From Gammaproteobacteria bacterium (GTDB lineage: Bacteria > Pseudomonadota > Gammaproteobacteria > Steroidobacterales > BM003): a stretch of DNA of 8,740 nt. A program made the translations under genes and the position numbers. Positions within the stretch are counted from its first letter, which is position 1. The number at the start of each line of letters is the position of its first letter. The notes below the pieces were generated by a model, which was given only the letters and a program-made list of their open reading frames with translations, had not been told where the DNA came from and searched no databases. The stretch spans positions 1-8,740 of the forward strand of contig JAPHSC010000176.1 in the NCBI GenBank assembly GCA_026193125.1, read 5' to 3'. Shown here one piece after another: positions 1 to 7,360 of the stretch.

Positions 1-40
1 CAGTTCGGCCCAACCAGCAGAACAGGATCAACCCCAAGGT

Positions 41-1162
41 ATGTCACATCTGCCAGATGCTTCCGGGCTCGCACAACGATTTTCAAGTCATTACACCCAG
101 GCCAGGGACCGCTTTTGCTTGGCAGTTGATGAGCTGGTCAATAATTGCCAGCGGGTGAGCATTCCTCATCCGGGTGCCGGCCCGCAAGGCGAGGTCTTGA
201 GCCTGGACTACGCCTGGCTGGGTGACCGCAATGCAAGTCGGCTTATGGTGACACAGTCCGCCGTCCACGGTGTAGAAGGATTTGCCGGCTCTGCAATCCA
301 GGTTGACCACTTGAAAGGCTTTTCCCAGTCGAGTCTGCCGGAAGACATGGCGATCCTGCATATTCACGCGGTAAATCCTCACGGCTTCGCTTCGTGCCGG
401 CGGGTAAACGAGGACGGGGTGGACCTGAACCGCAACTTCGTCGATTTCTCCTGCCCTTTGCCGAGTAACCCGGACTATGACGAAGTCAGGGGATTGCTGA
501 TCCCGGAGAATATTGAGCAATGGGAAATGACCAGCAGGCGTCTCGCCGATTACGAGCAAAGCTGGGGAGCAACCCGGTTTCAGCGGGCGGTGAGCGGTGG
601 TCAATACACTGATCCAATAGGTCTGTTTTATGGTGGTACCGGACCTAGCTGGTCGCGCCAAGTGCTGGAGCGACTGTTCCTTGACCTGGAACTGGCAAAA
701 CGCGAGCGCATTGCGGTACTCGACTTGCACACCGGCCTGGGTCCATTCGGCTATGGTGAACTCATTTGTGATCACCCGCCAGGTAGTCTGGGAGTGGAGA
801 TTGCACGGCGCTGGTATGGCGATAACGTAGCCGAGCCGGCCCTGGGCACTTCTAACTCTGTCCCCAAACATGGCCTGATTGATTACGCCTGGCAGCAGGC
901 CTTTGGCGACAACGTTTGTTTCCTGACCCTCGAGTTCGGTAGTTATCCATTTGGCAATTTGATGGATGTGCTTAGACGGGACCATGCTCTGCGCGCCCTT
1001 GCCGAGTCTTCGCTAGATCCCGGACGGATTGAACAGGCACGCCTGGCCATGGAGAAGCATTTTTATCCTCGCGCGCTGGACTGGCAGGAAGCGGTTGTCT
1101 TTCGTTCGCGGCAAGTAATATCGATGGCCCTGAAAGGGCTGGCGGCGGAGATTCAGACGTGA
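41..1162 (+). CDS. DUF2817 / M14-type zinc carboxypeptidase-like protein
   Basis: A 373-residue protein of the M14 metallocarboxypeptidase superfamily, DUF2817 branch; probably a cytoplasmic peptidase or amidohydrolase acting on a C-terminal or amide-linked residue (substrate unknown). Visible motifs: HGVEG with likely zinc ligands His76 and Glu79, NPHGF at 112-116, DLNRNF at 128-133 (Asn-Arg substrate-carboxylate binding), DLHTG with third zinc ligand His230, and LEFG with candidate catalytic Glu298. This is a full set, so the enzyme should be active. I see no signal peptide. The ATG at 41 gives a typical N-terminus for the family, but no good ribosome-binding site precedes it and the frame stays open to position 1, so a start upstream of the window is possible. 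The stop overlaps the start of the next gene (GTGA), indicating translational coupling with the GNAT-C39 protein. Confidence 0.88.
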   Translation: MSHLPDASGLAQRFSSHYTQARDRFCLAVDELVNNCQRVSIPHPGAGPQGEVLSLDYAWLGDRNASRLMVTQSAVHGVEGFAGSAIQVDHLKGFSQSSLPEDMAILHIHAVNPHGFASCRRVNEDGVDLNRNFVDFSCPLPSNPDYDEVRGLLIPENIEQWEMTSRRLADYEQSWGATRFQRAVSGGQYTDPIGLFYGGTGPSWSRQVLERLFLDLELAKRERIAVLDLHTGLGPFGYGELICDHPPGSLGVEIARRWYGDNVAEPALGTSNSVPKHGLIDYAWQQAFGDNVCFLTLEFGSYPFGNLMDVLRRDHALRALAESSLDPGRIEQARLAMEKHFYPRALDWQEAVVFRSRQVISMALKGLAAEIQT

Positions 1163-2331
1163 CGGAAACACAGATAAAGGGGGTTGAATCTGCAATAAAC
1201 AGCAAGCCCCTGTACAGGTTGGCAGTTCACAGCGATCTGGACGCCCTGGTGGCCTTGGAAGAGAGTTCTTTCGCTGGTGACCGGCTCACGCGGCGTAACT
1301 TCTCCTGGATGATTCGCAAGGCTCACGCATTTTTCCTGGTGGTGGAAATGGGCGGAGTACTGGTGGGTTACGCCCTGGTGCTGTTCCATAAGGGCACATC
1401 GCTGGCGCGTCTGTATTCCATCGCCATAGACGCCTCCTGCCGCGGTCTGGGGCTGGCCAGGGAGTTATTACGTCGCTCCGAGGAAGCGGCAGTTGAAAAT
1501 GGCAGCGTGTACATGCGTCTGGAGGTACATCCGGACAATGCAGACGCTATCGCTTTGTATGAGAAGGCGGGTTATTACCGCTTCGGCCTGTTTCGACAAT
1601 ATTACGGCGATCAAAGCGATGCCCTGCGCTATGAAAAGCGGGTGCTTTTCGAAAAGCCCGAGGAAACCTCGCTCAAGGTACCCTATTACGCCCAGACTAC
1701 ACCTTTCACCTGTGGCCCCTCGTGCCTGATGATGGCCATGCGCAGCCTGGACAAGGCAAGTCCCATGGACCGCACCAGGGAACTGCAACTGTGGCGGGAG
1801 TCCACCACCATATTCATGATGTCCGGCCACGGTGGCTGCGGCCCACACGGGCTGGCGCTCGCCGCCCACCGGCGGGGTTTCGGGGTGCAGGCTTTTATCA
1901 GTGACAAGGGACCGCTGTTCCTGGATGGTGTGCGCAGCGCAGAAAAGAAAGCGGTGTTGCGGGTAGTCCACGAGGATTTCCGTCGCCAGGTGCAGGAAGC
2001 CGGAATACCTGTGAGTTATGGGGCTGCGAGCTTGCAAAAATTGGAGAAAATGCTGAAAAAGGGCTGGGTGCCGATGGTCCTGGTCAGTACCTACCGTTTC
2101 GGTAACAGCAAGGTGCCGCACTGGGTGGTGATTGTCGGCCTGGACGACCGTTTCGTCTATATCAACGATCCGGATGCGGACCCCAAGTATCTGCGAACGG
2201 CGACAGATAACGCCAATCTACCGGTGCTACGCGAACAGTTTGAGCGCATGTCCAGCTTTGGCAAGAACAGGCTTAGAGCCTGTGTGGTGCTGTACCGGGA
2301 AGGCAGCGTCGGGTCCAGGACGCCCAAATAG
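1159..2331 (+). CDS. GNAT acetyltransferase fused to C39-like (papain-fold) peptidase domain
   Basis: A 390-residue two-domain protein. Residues about 17-165 are a GNAT N-acetyltransferase of RimI type: the acetyl-CoA pyrophosphate-binding motif RGLGLA is at 95-100, and NADAIALYEKAGY at 127-139 is the usual final helix. Residues about 171-380 match the C39-like/DUF3335 family: PFTCGPSCL supplies the candidate nucleophile Cys185 after an oxyanion-type Gln179, PHWVV supplies His321, and INDPD supplies Asn336/Asp337, so the thiol-protease triad looks intact. The GTG start overlaps the upstream stop by four bases and has GGAG eight bases before it. Fusions of this type are known near RimK-like ATP-grasp ligases and are predicted to take part in peptide ligation and modification; a role here is inferred. 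The partner peptidase upstream supports a make-and-trim peptide pathway. The substrate is unknown. Confidence 0.88.
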   Translation: MTETQIKGVESAINSKPLYRLAVHSDLDALVALEESSFAGDRLTRRNFSWMIRKAHAFFLVVEMGGVLVGYALVLFHKGTSLARLYSIAIDASCRGLGLARELLRRSEEAAVENGSVYMRLEVHPDNADAIALYEKAGYYRFGLFRQYYGDQSDALRYEKRVLFEKPEETSLKVPYYAQTTPFTCGPSCLMMAMRSLDKASPMDRTRELQLWRESTTIFMMSGHGGCGPHGLALAAHRRGFGVQAFISDKGPLFLDGVRSAEKKAVLRVVHEDFRRQVQEAGIPVSYGAASLQKLEKMLKKGWVPMVLVSTYRFGNSKVPHWVVIVGLDDRFVYINDPDADPKYLRTATDNANLPVLREQFERMSSFGKNRLRACVVLYREGSVGSRTPK

Positions 2332-2365
2332 ATTGAAGTTTTTCCGACGGCAAGCCAATGAGACC

Positions 2366-2393
2366 CTGATTTTAAATCCAGAGTGTGTTAAAT
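2366..2393 (+). promoter_or_regulatory. Candidate sigma70 promoter of tRNA-Cys
   Basis: A -35-like CTGATT (2366-2371) and a -10-like TTAAAT (2388-2393) are separated by 16 bases. A GC-rich discriminator (2395-2405) follows, as is common for stringently controlled stable-RNA promoters. Transcription would start near 2400, shortly before the tRNA. Only partial consensus matches, so this is an inference from position and composition. Confidence 0.4.
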
Positions 2394-2412
2394 TCTCGCC
2401 TCGCTTGAGCAT

Positions 2413-2486
2413 GGCTAGGTGGCAGAGTGGTTATGCAGCGGCCTGCAAAGCCGTGAACGCCGGTTCGATTCCGACCCTAGCCTCCA
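2413..2486 (+). tRNA. tRNA-Cys (anticodon GCA)
   Basis: A full cloverleaf folds by hand. The acceptor stem is GGCTAGG (2413-2419) with CCTAGCC (2476-2482). The D arm is 2422-2436. The anticodon stem is GCGGC (2438-2442) with GCCGT (2450-2454), around the loop CTGCAAA with anticodon GCA at 2445-2447. The T arm is 2459-2475 with loop TTCGATT. The discriminator base is U (T2483), the identity base for cysteine, and CCA is encoded at 2484-2486. One T-stem pair is a C-A mismatch (2460/2474). The sequence closely resembles E. coli tRNA-Cys in the D and anticodon arms. No clear T-tract terminator follows. Confidence 0.96.
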
Positions 2487-2797
2487 TTCTCAAGTACCTG
2501 TTTTCTCTCCAAAAAGCCATTGCCCCCAGCTGTCCGTTCGGCACAGCGTGCTGAACTTGCGCCATTTTGGACCTAGCAGTCGCCGGCGAGGACCACATTC
2601 GTTGAATCTCCAGGCCCCTGGACTGGCCGAAGATCCAGGCTAAGAACTGCTTCCTGGTCGAGATCACTCGCGTAGCCACCATTTCGGATTGTCTCGGTGA
2701 CCTTCCCCCGCATCATCTTTAAGGCCGCGGGCACATGATCTCCACTACCTCGATTACCTACGCCCTTTTGTATCTCCAGGCACCCGGTGCATCCCCG
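2487..2797. other. Gene-poor spacer between tRNA-Cys and sulfotransferase gene
   Basis: I see no convincing gene here on either strand; the open frames are short and cross the tRNA or lack start signals. A small hairpin (TCCAG, loop GCCC, CTGGA; 2609-2622) and a second occurrence of the ten-base word ATCTCCAGGC (2606-2615 and 2772-2781) are the only visible structures. A short GCAC/GTGC inverted repeat at 2780-2790 lies just past the sulfotransferase stop but has no T-tract, so it is a weak terminator candidate at best. Confidence 0.5.
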
Positions 2798-4618
2798 CTA
2801 TTTACTGTAACCAAAGACGTCGACGAACGGTTCCAGTAAAGGCAAAATGGGGGCTAATTCTTGCTCATAGCGCCGCCAGCGATCCAGCGCACGACTGTTA
2901 ACCGGACCTGTAACATCGCGGTAGCTCGGTGTAGTGATTACACGCTTTTTGGCTGCCTGCCGATAATGCGCAATGTCCTCATGCCACCCAACGCCAATAA
3001 AGTCGAGCACTTCGGTTACGGTTTCGTCAAAATTTTCAACCAGGCTCTCGTAGCGATACTCCAGCCACGAATCGCCAAGATAAGAACGATAGTGCAACCA
3101 CAAACCCATCACTGCTTGATAGGTCAACCCGGTTGTGTGCAGATCAAGAAAGTTGGCCATTGCATCATTAATCCTGAATTTCTGCATAAAACAGCTGACA
3201 CAGGCATCCCGAGGATCTCGCAAAGCGACAACGATCTTGGCTTGAGGAAAAAGCGATTTGGCCAGACCCAAATGCACGATATTCAGGGGTAACTTGTCAA
3301 CCAGTTGCTTGTCTCCGAGCTCACCAAATGCATCCAGGCAAAAGCCATAAAAATATTGCCTGAGTCGAGTCAGATTATCTGCAGTCAGATTACTCAGCCC
3401 TTGAGGGTATCCTCCCAAAGAACGACGCACTTCCCGTACCACCGCTGAAAGAGGTGAATGCTCTTCAGTGGTAATCAGCTTGGGATGGGCCATGAATACT
3501 TGTTCCATCAAGGTGGTGCCCGAGCGTGGAAAGCCTACAAAAAAGACTGGTTGGGGGTCGCCGTCTGCCGCGCGAGCGTCACCAAGGGCAGCAATTTTTT
3601 CCTGCGTAAAATAATTTCTTATCGCAGCAACATCCCTTAGATAACCTGACCCATCTGCCGCCTTCTCCCCAACAACGCGTCGCATTGCCTGGTTGGATTG
3701 CTGAAAGGCCGCAAAGGCTTCGTGAGCCCGTCCAGCGGCGTCCAGGGTCAGTCCAAGCTGGTTGAACGCTTCGGTTTTTTCTCCTTCAGAAAGACCTTGC
3801 TCGATAGCCAGCTGCAGGCGTGCTTCAGCGATATCGAAATTACCTTGGCGTCTGGCAACTAATCCCGAGAGTAGAGAGACACGTGCCAACCCGGACTCTA
3901 GCGCTTCAAGCTTTTCAATAACTGCTGACGCTTCATCAAGCTGATTGACAAATTCCAGCGCACTGGCTAATTGAAATAGCAAGTCAACGTTATGTGGCTG
4001 AATCGCCAGGCCCTCACGCAAGACTGTTATTCCAGCATGAATTTCATGCTCTTCGATATAAGCGGCCGCCAAATTCAGTCGAGCACCTACATTGTCGGGC
4101 TGCATAGCCAGTATTTTCAAGCACAAGGGTTTGGCTTCATTCGCACGTCCGATGGACAAAAGCGCGGTTGCCGCGTTGCTTAAAGCGCCCAAATTCTCGG
4201 GATTCAGATCGAGAGCCCGCGTAAAACAGTCCAAGGCCTCTGCGGTACGATTTTGTGCCCCTAGCGCACTGCCGAGGTTGGAGTAGTAGACAGATTGTTT
4301 ATCATCCAGGGCGATTGCCTGGCGAAAATGCTGTTCTGCCTCCGATGCCTCGCCACGGCCCAGGCAGACTATGCCGACCATGTGCCGGGCGTCCGCGTGT
4401 TCAGGGTCAATCTCTAAAATATTCCGATAGACCGCTTCTGCTTCAGTGATCCCCCCCTGTTTGTGCCGCTCTTTGGCTGCCGCAAGACGCTCATCATTGC
4501 TGGTATTCTGTCTCATTTCGAGTTGTTCCGATTTCGCGTCACTGGGTAATTCGTCTTTGGCAGCCACCGCCGTCTTTTTTTGTGATCTATCGCGGCTGAA
4601 TAGGTCTGTCAACTTCAT
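2798..4618 (-). CDS. TPR-repeat sulfotransferase family protein
   Basis: A 606-residue protein with tetratricopeptide repeats over about residues 44-310 (for example helix pairs at 56-72, 90-106, 124-140 with the typical A-x-x-x-x-x-A-L-x-x-x-P spacing) and a C-terminal sulfotransferase domain from about 355. The 5'-phosphosulfate loop of PAPS binding is FVGFPRSGTT at 360-369. A TEEH stretch at 384-387 may supply the catalytic base, DKLPLN lies at 441-446, and the 3'-phosphate motif ALRDPRDACVS is at 465-475. The family transfers sulfate from PAPS to proteins or small acceptors; the TPR part likely binds the acceptor, which is unknown. No signal peptide or membrane helix is seen; the N-terminal 40 residues are charged and probably disordered. 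The ATG lacks a clear Shine-Dalgarno. It stands alone on the minus strand and looks lower in GC than its neighbours. Confidence 0.9.
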   Translation of the reverse strand: MKLTDLFSRDRSQKKTAVAAKDELPSDAKSEQLEMRQNTSNDERLAAAKERHKQGGITEAEAVYRNILEIDPEHADARHMVGIVCLGRGEASEAEQHFRQAIALDDKQSVYYSNLGSALGAQNRTAEALDCFTRALDLNPENLGALSNAATALLSIGRANEAKPLCLKILAMQPDNVGARLNLAAAYIEEHEIHAGITVLREGLAIQPHNVDLLFQLASALEFVNQLDEASAVIEKLEALESGLARVSLLSGLVARRQGNFDIAEARLQLAIEQGLSEGEKTEAFNQLGLTLDAAGRAHEAFAAFQQSNQAMRRVVGEKAADGSGYLRDVAAIRNYFTQEKIAALGDARAADGDPQPVFFVGFPRSGTTLMEQVFMAHPKLITTEEHSPLSAVVREVRRSLGGYPQGLSNLTADNLTRLRQYFYGFCLDAFGELGDKQLVDKLPLNIVHLGLAKSLFPQAKIVVALRDPRDACVSCFMQKFRINDAMANFLDLHTTGLTYQAVMGLWLHYRSYLGDSWLEYRYESLVENFDETVTEVLDFIGVGWHEDIAHYRQAAKKRVITTPSYRDVTGPVNSRALDRWRRYEQELAPILPLLEPFVDVFGYSK

Positions 4619-5110
4619 ACAAATATTGCCATTGCTTGCGCTAACATTACGCGCGGGTTTGAAGAAAGTACTGGCTATTGTAGCGAAAAACCATTCGCCT
4701 GAGATAATAGCCAGCCGAGAGCCCGAGAAACGCAGTCACTGCAAACTCATTGGCTGATTCTTTGCTACCTTTCAGGATGCGTGGCTTGTCGGGTCGAAAG
4801 TTCTGAATTGATTGCCCGCGCTCCCGGGCGAGTGTCACCAGAGTCGGAGGGGGATGATCGAACACGCGGTAGTTTGGGTGATCGGTCAAAACCTAACTAC
4901 GATGGCACCAGATTCCTTCCTTGGACAAGAATTCGCCTCGACAAACAGACACACATATTTTAACTGTTATCACACCGCCCGCATGCCCTGCCTAAACCCA
5001 TTTTTCGAGCCGGCAGCAATGTAGGTAGTATCCGCAGTGCTGGTAAACAACTGGCCAGTTATCCTTACCATCTAGATAGAGGAAGAGTCTTGTGGCAGTG
5101 ATTGTTTAGC
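4619..5110. other. Divergent intergenic region between sulfotransferase gene and nrfH
   Basis: This stretch of about 490 bases should carry the promoters of both divergent transcription units. I find no palindrome matching the FNR consensus (TTGAT-N4-ATCAA). A TACAAT hexamer on the minus strand (4682-4677) could be a -10 element for the sulfotransferase gene, but it has no good -35. An 80-codon minus-strand frame (4889-4647, TTG start, one 15-residue hydrophobic stretch) ends 28 bases before the sulfotransferase start. It resembles nothing I know and has no ribosome-binding site, so I do not call it a gene. A purine-rich AGGAAGAG at 5080-5087 lies before nrfH. Confidence 0.45.
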
Positions 5111-5638
5111 ATGACAAGTCAGACCGGCCGTAACGGCAAGTCCGTCATTGTGTGGCTACTTGTAGGTAGTTTGGGTATAGGCCTGGGCGTAGGTAGCTAC
5201 ACCTTCCTTTATGCCAAGGGTCTGTCCTACATGAGCACCGATCCCAAGGTCTGTGCCAACTGCCACATCATGAATCCCCAGTACGAATCCTGGCAGAAGT
5301 CCAGCCACCACAACGTGGCGGGCTGTGTGGATTGTCATCTTCCGCATGGATTTGTCGGCAAGTATCTGGCCAAGGGCGAAAACGGCTGGAATCACTCGAA
5401 AGCCTTTACCCTCCAGAATTTTCACGAACCCATCATCATGACGGACAAGAGCGCCCGGATCCTCCAGGATAGCTGCATCAGCTGCCACGAGGATGCGATT
5501 CATGAAATGGTGCTGGGCGTCAACGGGAAGCCGGACGAGGTGCGGTGCGTGCATTGCCACGTGACAGTTGGGCATGGGGAAACCACGGGGCTGGGCGGTC
5601 CCGAAGATTACGATTCGGCAGAGGAAGCGCAGTTATGA
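5111..5638 (+). CDS. nrfH: NrfH, tetraheme quinol dehydrogenase subunit of nitrite reductase
   Basis: A 175-residue NapC/NirT-family cytochrome c that oxidises membrane quinol and hands electrons to NrfA on the periplasmic side. One N-terminal transmembrane helix (about 12-34) anchors it. Four heme c motifs are present: CANCH at 48-52 followed by Met54 (the CXXCHXM arrangement of NrfH heme 1), CVDCH at 72-76, CISCH at 122-126 and CVHCH at 146-150. Length and motif order fit NrfH. I chose the ATG at 5111; an in-frame TTG at 5102 is the only other start before a stop at 5099. Neither has a well-spaced ribosome-binding site; the purine tract at 5080-5087 is 23 bases from the ATG. The stop overlaps the nrfA start (ATGA), so the two are translated together. 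Confidence 0.94.
   Translation: MTSQTGRNGKSVIVWLLVGSLGIGLGVGSYTFLYAKGLSYMSTDPKVCANCHIMNPQYESWQKSSHHNVAGCVDCHLPHGFVGKYLAKGENGWNHSKAFTLQNFHEPIIMTDKSARILQDSCISCHEDAIHEMVLGVNGKPDEVRCVHCHVTVGHGETTGLGGPEDYDSAEEAQL
5621..5627 (+). promoter_or_regulatory. Shine-Dalgarno site fixing the nrfA start
   Basis: GAGGAAG lies seven bases before the ATG at 5635, inside the end of nrfH. It supports 5635 over the longer in-frame start at 5545, which would add 30 residues without family character and place charged sequence before the membrane anchor. Confidence 0.75.
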
Positions 5639-7101
5639 GAACAATAGAACGTGGTTGGTCGACGCTGGGCATCATTGCAGGCATAGCCATCGTCGCGGTA
5701 GCGACAGCGGCGGTTACTGCCCTGCTGGTTAATGTCTTTGAGCGCAAGAACGAGGCCAGGCAACCGTTCGTGAGATTGGTTGAAGTTACCGAGGACACGA
5801 CAGATCCTGCCCAGTGGGGCATTAACTGGCCCAGGCAGTACGACTCATACAAGCGCACGGCGCTGGCCACGCGTACACGCTTTGGCGGGCACGGTGGCAG
5901 CGAAGCCCTGCCGGAGGAAAAGATCGAGCGTGACCCGTGGCTCAAGCGTATGTTCCTGGGCTACGCCTTTTCTATCGATTACAGGGATCGGCGTGGCCAT
6001 GCGTACATGCTCCAGGATCAGGAAAACACCCAGCGGCTGACCAAGCCCCAGTCCGGTTCGTGCCTGCATTGTCACGGCTCAGTCATGCCCCTTTATCGCA
6101 AATTGGGTAAAGGCGATGCTATGGCGGGTTTCATGGAGACCTACAAGTGGTCCTACGAGGACTTGAACGCCGAACTGCACAATATGGGCAATGGCCACCC
6201 GGTTTCCTGCGTGGACTGCCACGACCCCAATACCATGGGCTTGCGGGTCACCCGCCCCGGATTTATCAATGGTATCCAGATTCTTGCCGCGGGTGACGCG
6301 CCGGTTCCCCACCTGCCGTCGATCCAACAATGGCGGGAAGGAGACCGCAGCAAGCCCTATGACCCCAACCTTGACGGCACTCGTACTGAGATGCGCAGCT
6401 ACGTATGTGGCCAGTGTCATGTGGAATACTATTGCTCAAGTGAAATGCCGCTGACCTTTCCCTGGGGAGAGGGTCTGACAGCGAACAACGTAGAAGCATT
6501 CTGGAACAAGACGACGTTCAGTGACGGCAGGCGATTCTTTGATTACAAGCACAAGGAAACCGGAGCTTCAGTGCTCAAGGCACAGCATCCTGAATTCGAG
6601 TTGTGGAGCCAGGGCATACACGCGCGCAGCGGCGTGGCGTGCACCGACTGCCACATGCCCTACCAGAGGGATGGCGCCAGCAAGACCTCTGACCACTGGG
6701 TACGTAGTCCCTTGCTAAACATCTCCCGCGCCTGCCAGACCTGTCACCGTGAATCCGAGCAGGAAATGGCGGATCGGGTGGACCAGATTCAGCAACGCAA
6801 CTTCGACCTGCTGCAGCGAGGCGGCCAGGCCCTGATGGGTTTGCTGGATGCGGTAGTCGCAGCCAAGGCAGAGGGAGCCACGGACGAGCAGTTGGCTGAG
6901 GCCCTGGAATTGCAACGCAAGGCTCAGTGGCGTCTGGACTTTATTGCGGCAGAGAATTCCATGGGGTTCCATGCGCCGCAGGAGGCAGCCATGGTGCTGG
7001 GCGAGGCAGCCGACTATGCCAGGCAGGGTGAGATCTCAGCCATGCGTTGGAAGGAACCCAGGGCGGCGGTCGCAGCCCCAACTTCGACAGGCACCGACTA
7101 G
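5635..7101 (+). CDS. nrfA: NrfA, ammonia-forming cytochrome c nitrite reductase (CXXCH active-site variant)
   Basis: A 488-residue pentaheme cytochrome c that reduces nitrite to ammonium with six electrons in the periplasm (DNRA). Heme motifs: CLHCH 143-147, CVDCH 192-196, CGQCH 258-262, CTDCH 336-340, CQTCH 367-371. By order, the first binds the catalytic heme; most NrfA proteins have CXXCK there, so here histidine replaces the axial lysine. Other active-site features are intact: Arg120 in DYRDRRGH, Tyr265 in CGQCHVEYY, His318 in KAQHPE. The calcium site residues Glu264, Lys315 and Gln317 are also present, as are the conserved GIHA and FHAP histidines (329, 446). Residues about 11-33 form a hydrophobic helix without an obvious cleavage site, so the protein is probably membrane-anchored. 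It overlaps nrfH by ATGA; no nrfBCD or heme-lyase genes adjoin. Confidence 0.95.
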   Translation: MRTIERGWSTLGIIAGIAIVAVATAAVTALLVNVFERKNEARQPFVRLVEVTEDTTDPAQWGINWPRQYDSYKRTALATRTRFGGHGGSEALPEEKIERDPWLKRMFLGYAFSIDYRDRRGHAYMLQDQENTQRLTKPQSGSCLHCHGSVMPLYRKLGKGDAMAGFMETYKWSYEDLNAELHNMGNGHPVSCVDCHDPNTMGLRVTRPGFINGIQILAAGDAPVPHLPSIQQWREGDRSKPYDPNLDGTRTEMRSYVCGQCHVEYYCSSEMPLTFPWGEGLTANNVEAFWNKTTFSDGRRFFDYKHKETGASVLKAQHPEFELWSQGIHARSGVACTDCHMPYQRDGASKTSDHWVRSPLLNISRACQTCHRESEQEMADRVDQIQQRNFDLLQRGGQALMGLLDAVVAAKAEGATDEQLAEALELQRKAQWRLDFIAAENSMGFHAPQEAAMVLGEAADYARQGEISAMRWKEPRAAVAAPTSTGTD

Positions 7102-7134
7102 CGCGTACTCCCGATGCGCCGGGAGCGAGACCAA

Positions 7135-7164
7135 AACATGGGCTGGGTGATACCAGCCCATGTT
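7135..7164 (+). terminator. Perfect 12-bp inverted repeat after nrfA
   Basis: AACATGGGCTGG and CCAGCCCATGTT pair perfectly around the six-base loop GTGATA, 33 bases after the nrfA stop. No run of T follows (CGTTAG), so it is not a canonical intrinsic terminator. It may end transcription with help, or protect the 3' end of the nrfHA mRNA. Confidence 0.6.
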
Positions 7165-7360
7165 CGTTAGAGCCAATCAGTGGCCGCTTGCAAACCCTGT
7201 TCGCGGGGCTCACGAGTCCCGGTCCGGAAAGGCTTTCGGAGCCGCCGCTATAGGTACAAATATTTATGCCCTACCCCCTTGCGTAAACAAAATTCCGGTT
7301 CAGAATATTCACCAAATATTACTGTAGCCCCTGCGGGGGAAACTGCCCGGAGAACGCAAA
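7165..7360. other. AT-rich leader region before the small membrane ORF
   Basis: The stretch holds an imperfect inverted repeat (7220-7226 with 7237-7244), then an AT-rich patch (about 7250-7325) with repeated AATATT words, where a promoter is likely. TTGCGT (7279-7284) with GAATAT (7303-7308, 18-base spacing) is the best hexamer pair but is weak. A small CCCC-TGC-GGGG hairpin (7328-7338) sits ten bases before the GGAGA ribosome-binding site (7349-7353). Confidence 0.35.

Noticed and set aside
83..985. A 300-codon open frame on the minus strand opposite the M14 peptidase gene
   Set aside because: It lies wholly inside a gene with clear family motifs, shows no recognisable domain and arises from the GC-rich codon pattern of the other strand.
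2431..2682. A minus-strand frame ending in VGIEPAFTALQAAA
   Set aside because: The C-terminal part is the antisense translation of the tRNA-Cys gene, a common annotation artefact.
4647..4889. An 80-codon minus-strand frame just upstream of the sulfotransferase gene
   Set aside because: It starts with TTG, has no ribosome-binding site and resembles no known family. Its hydrophobic stretch FAVTAFLGLSAGYYL loosely recalls a membrane or sorting segment, but this is not enough to call a gene.
4619..5110. FNR or NsrR operator before nrfH
   Set aside because: No sequence close to the TTGAT-N4-ATCAA palindrome or to an NsrR-type inverted repeat was found. A single TTGAT half-site near 4807 is not enough.
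5545..5634. A longer nrfA start at 5545
   Set aside because: It overlaps nrfH by 94 bases and adds 30 residues of out-of-frame nrfH sequence. The ATG at 5635 has GAGGAAG at good spacing and an ATGA overlap.
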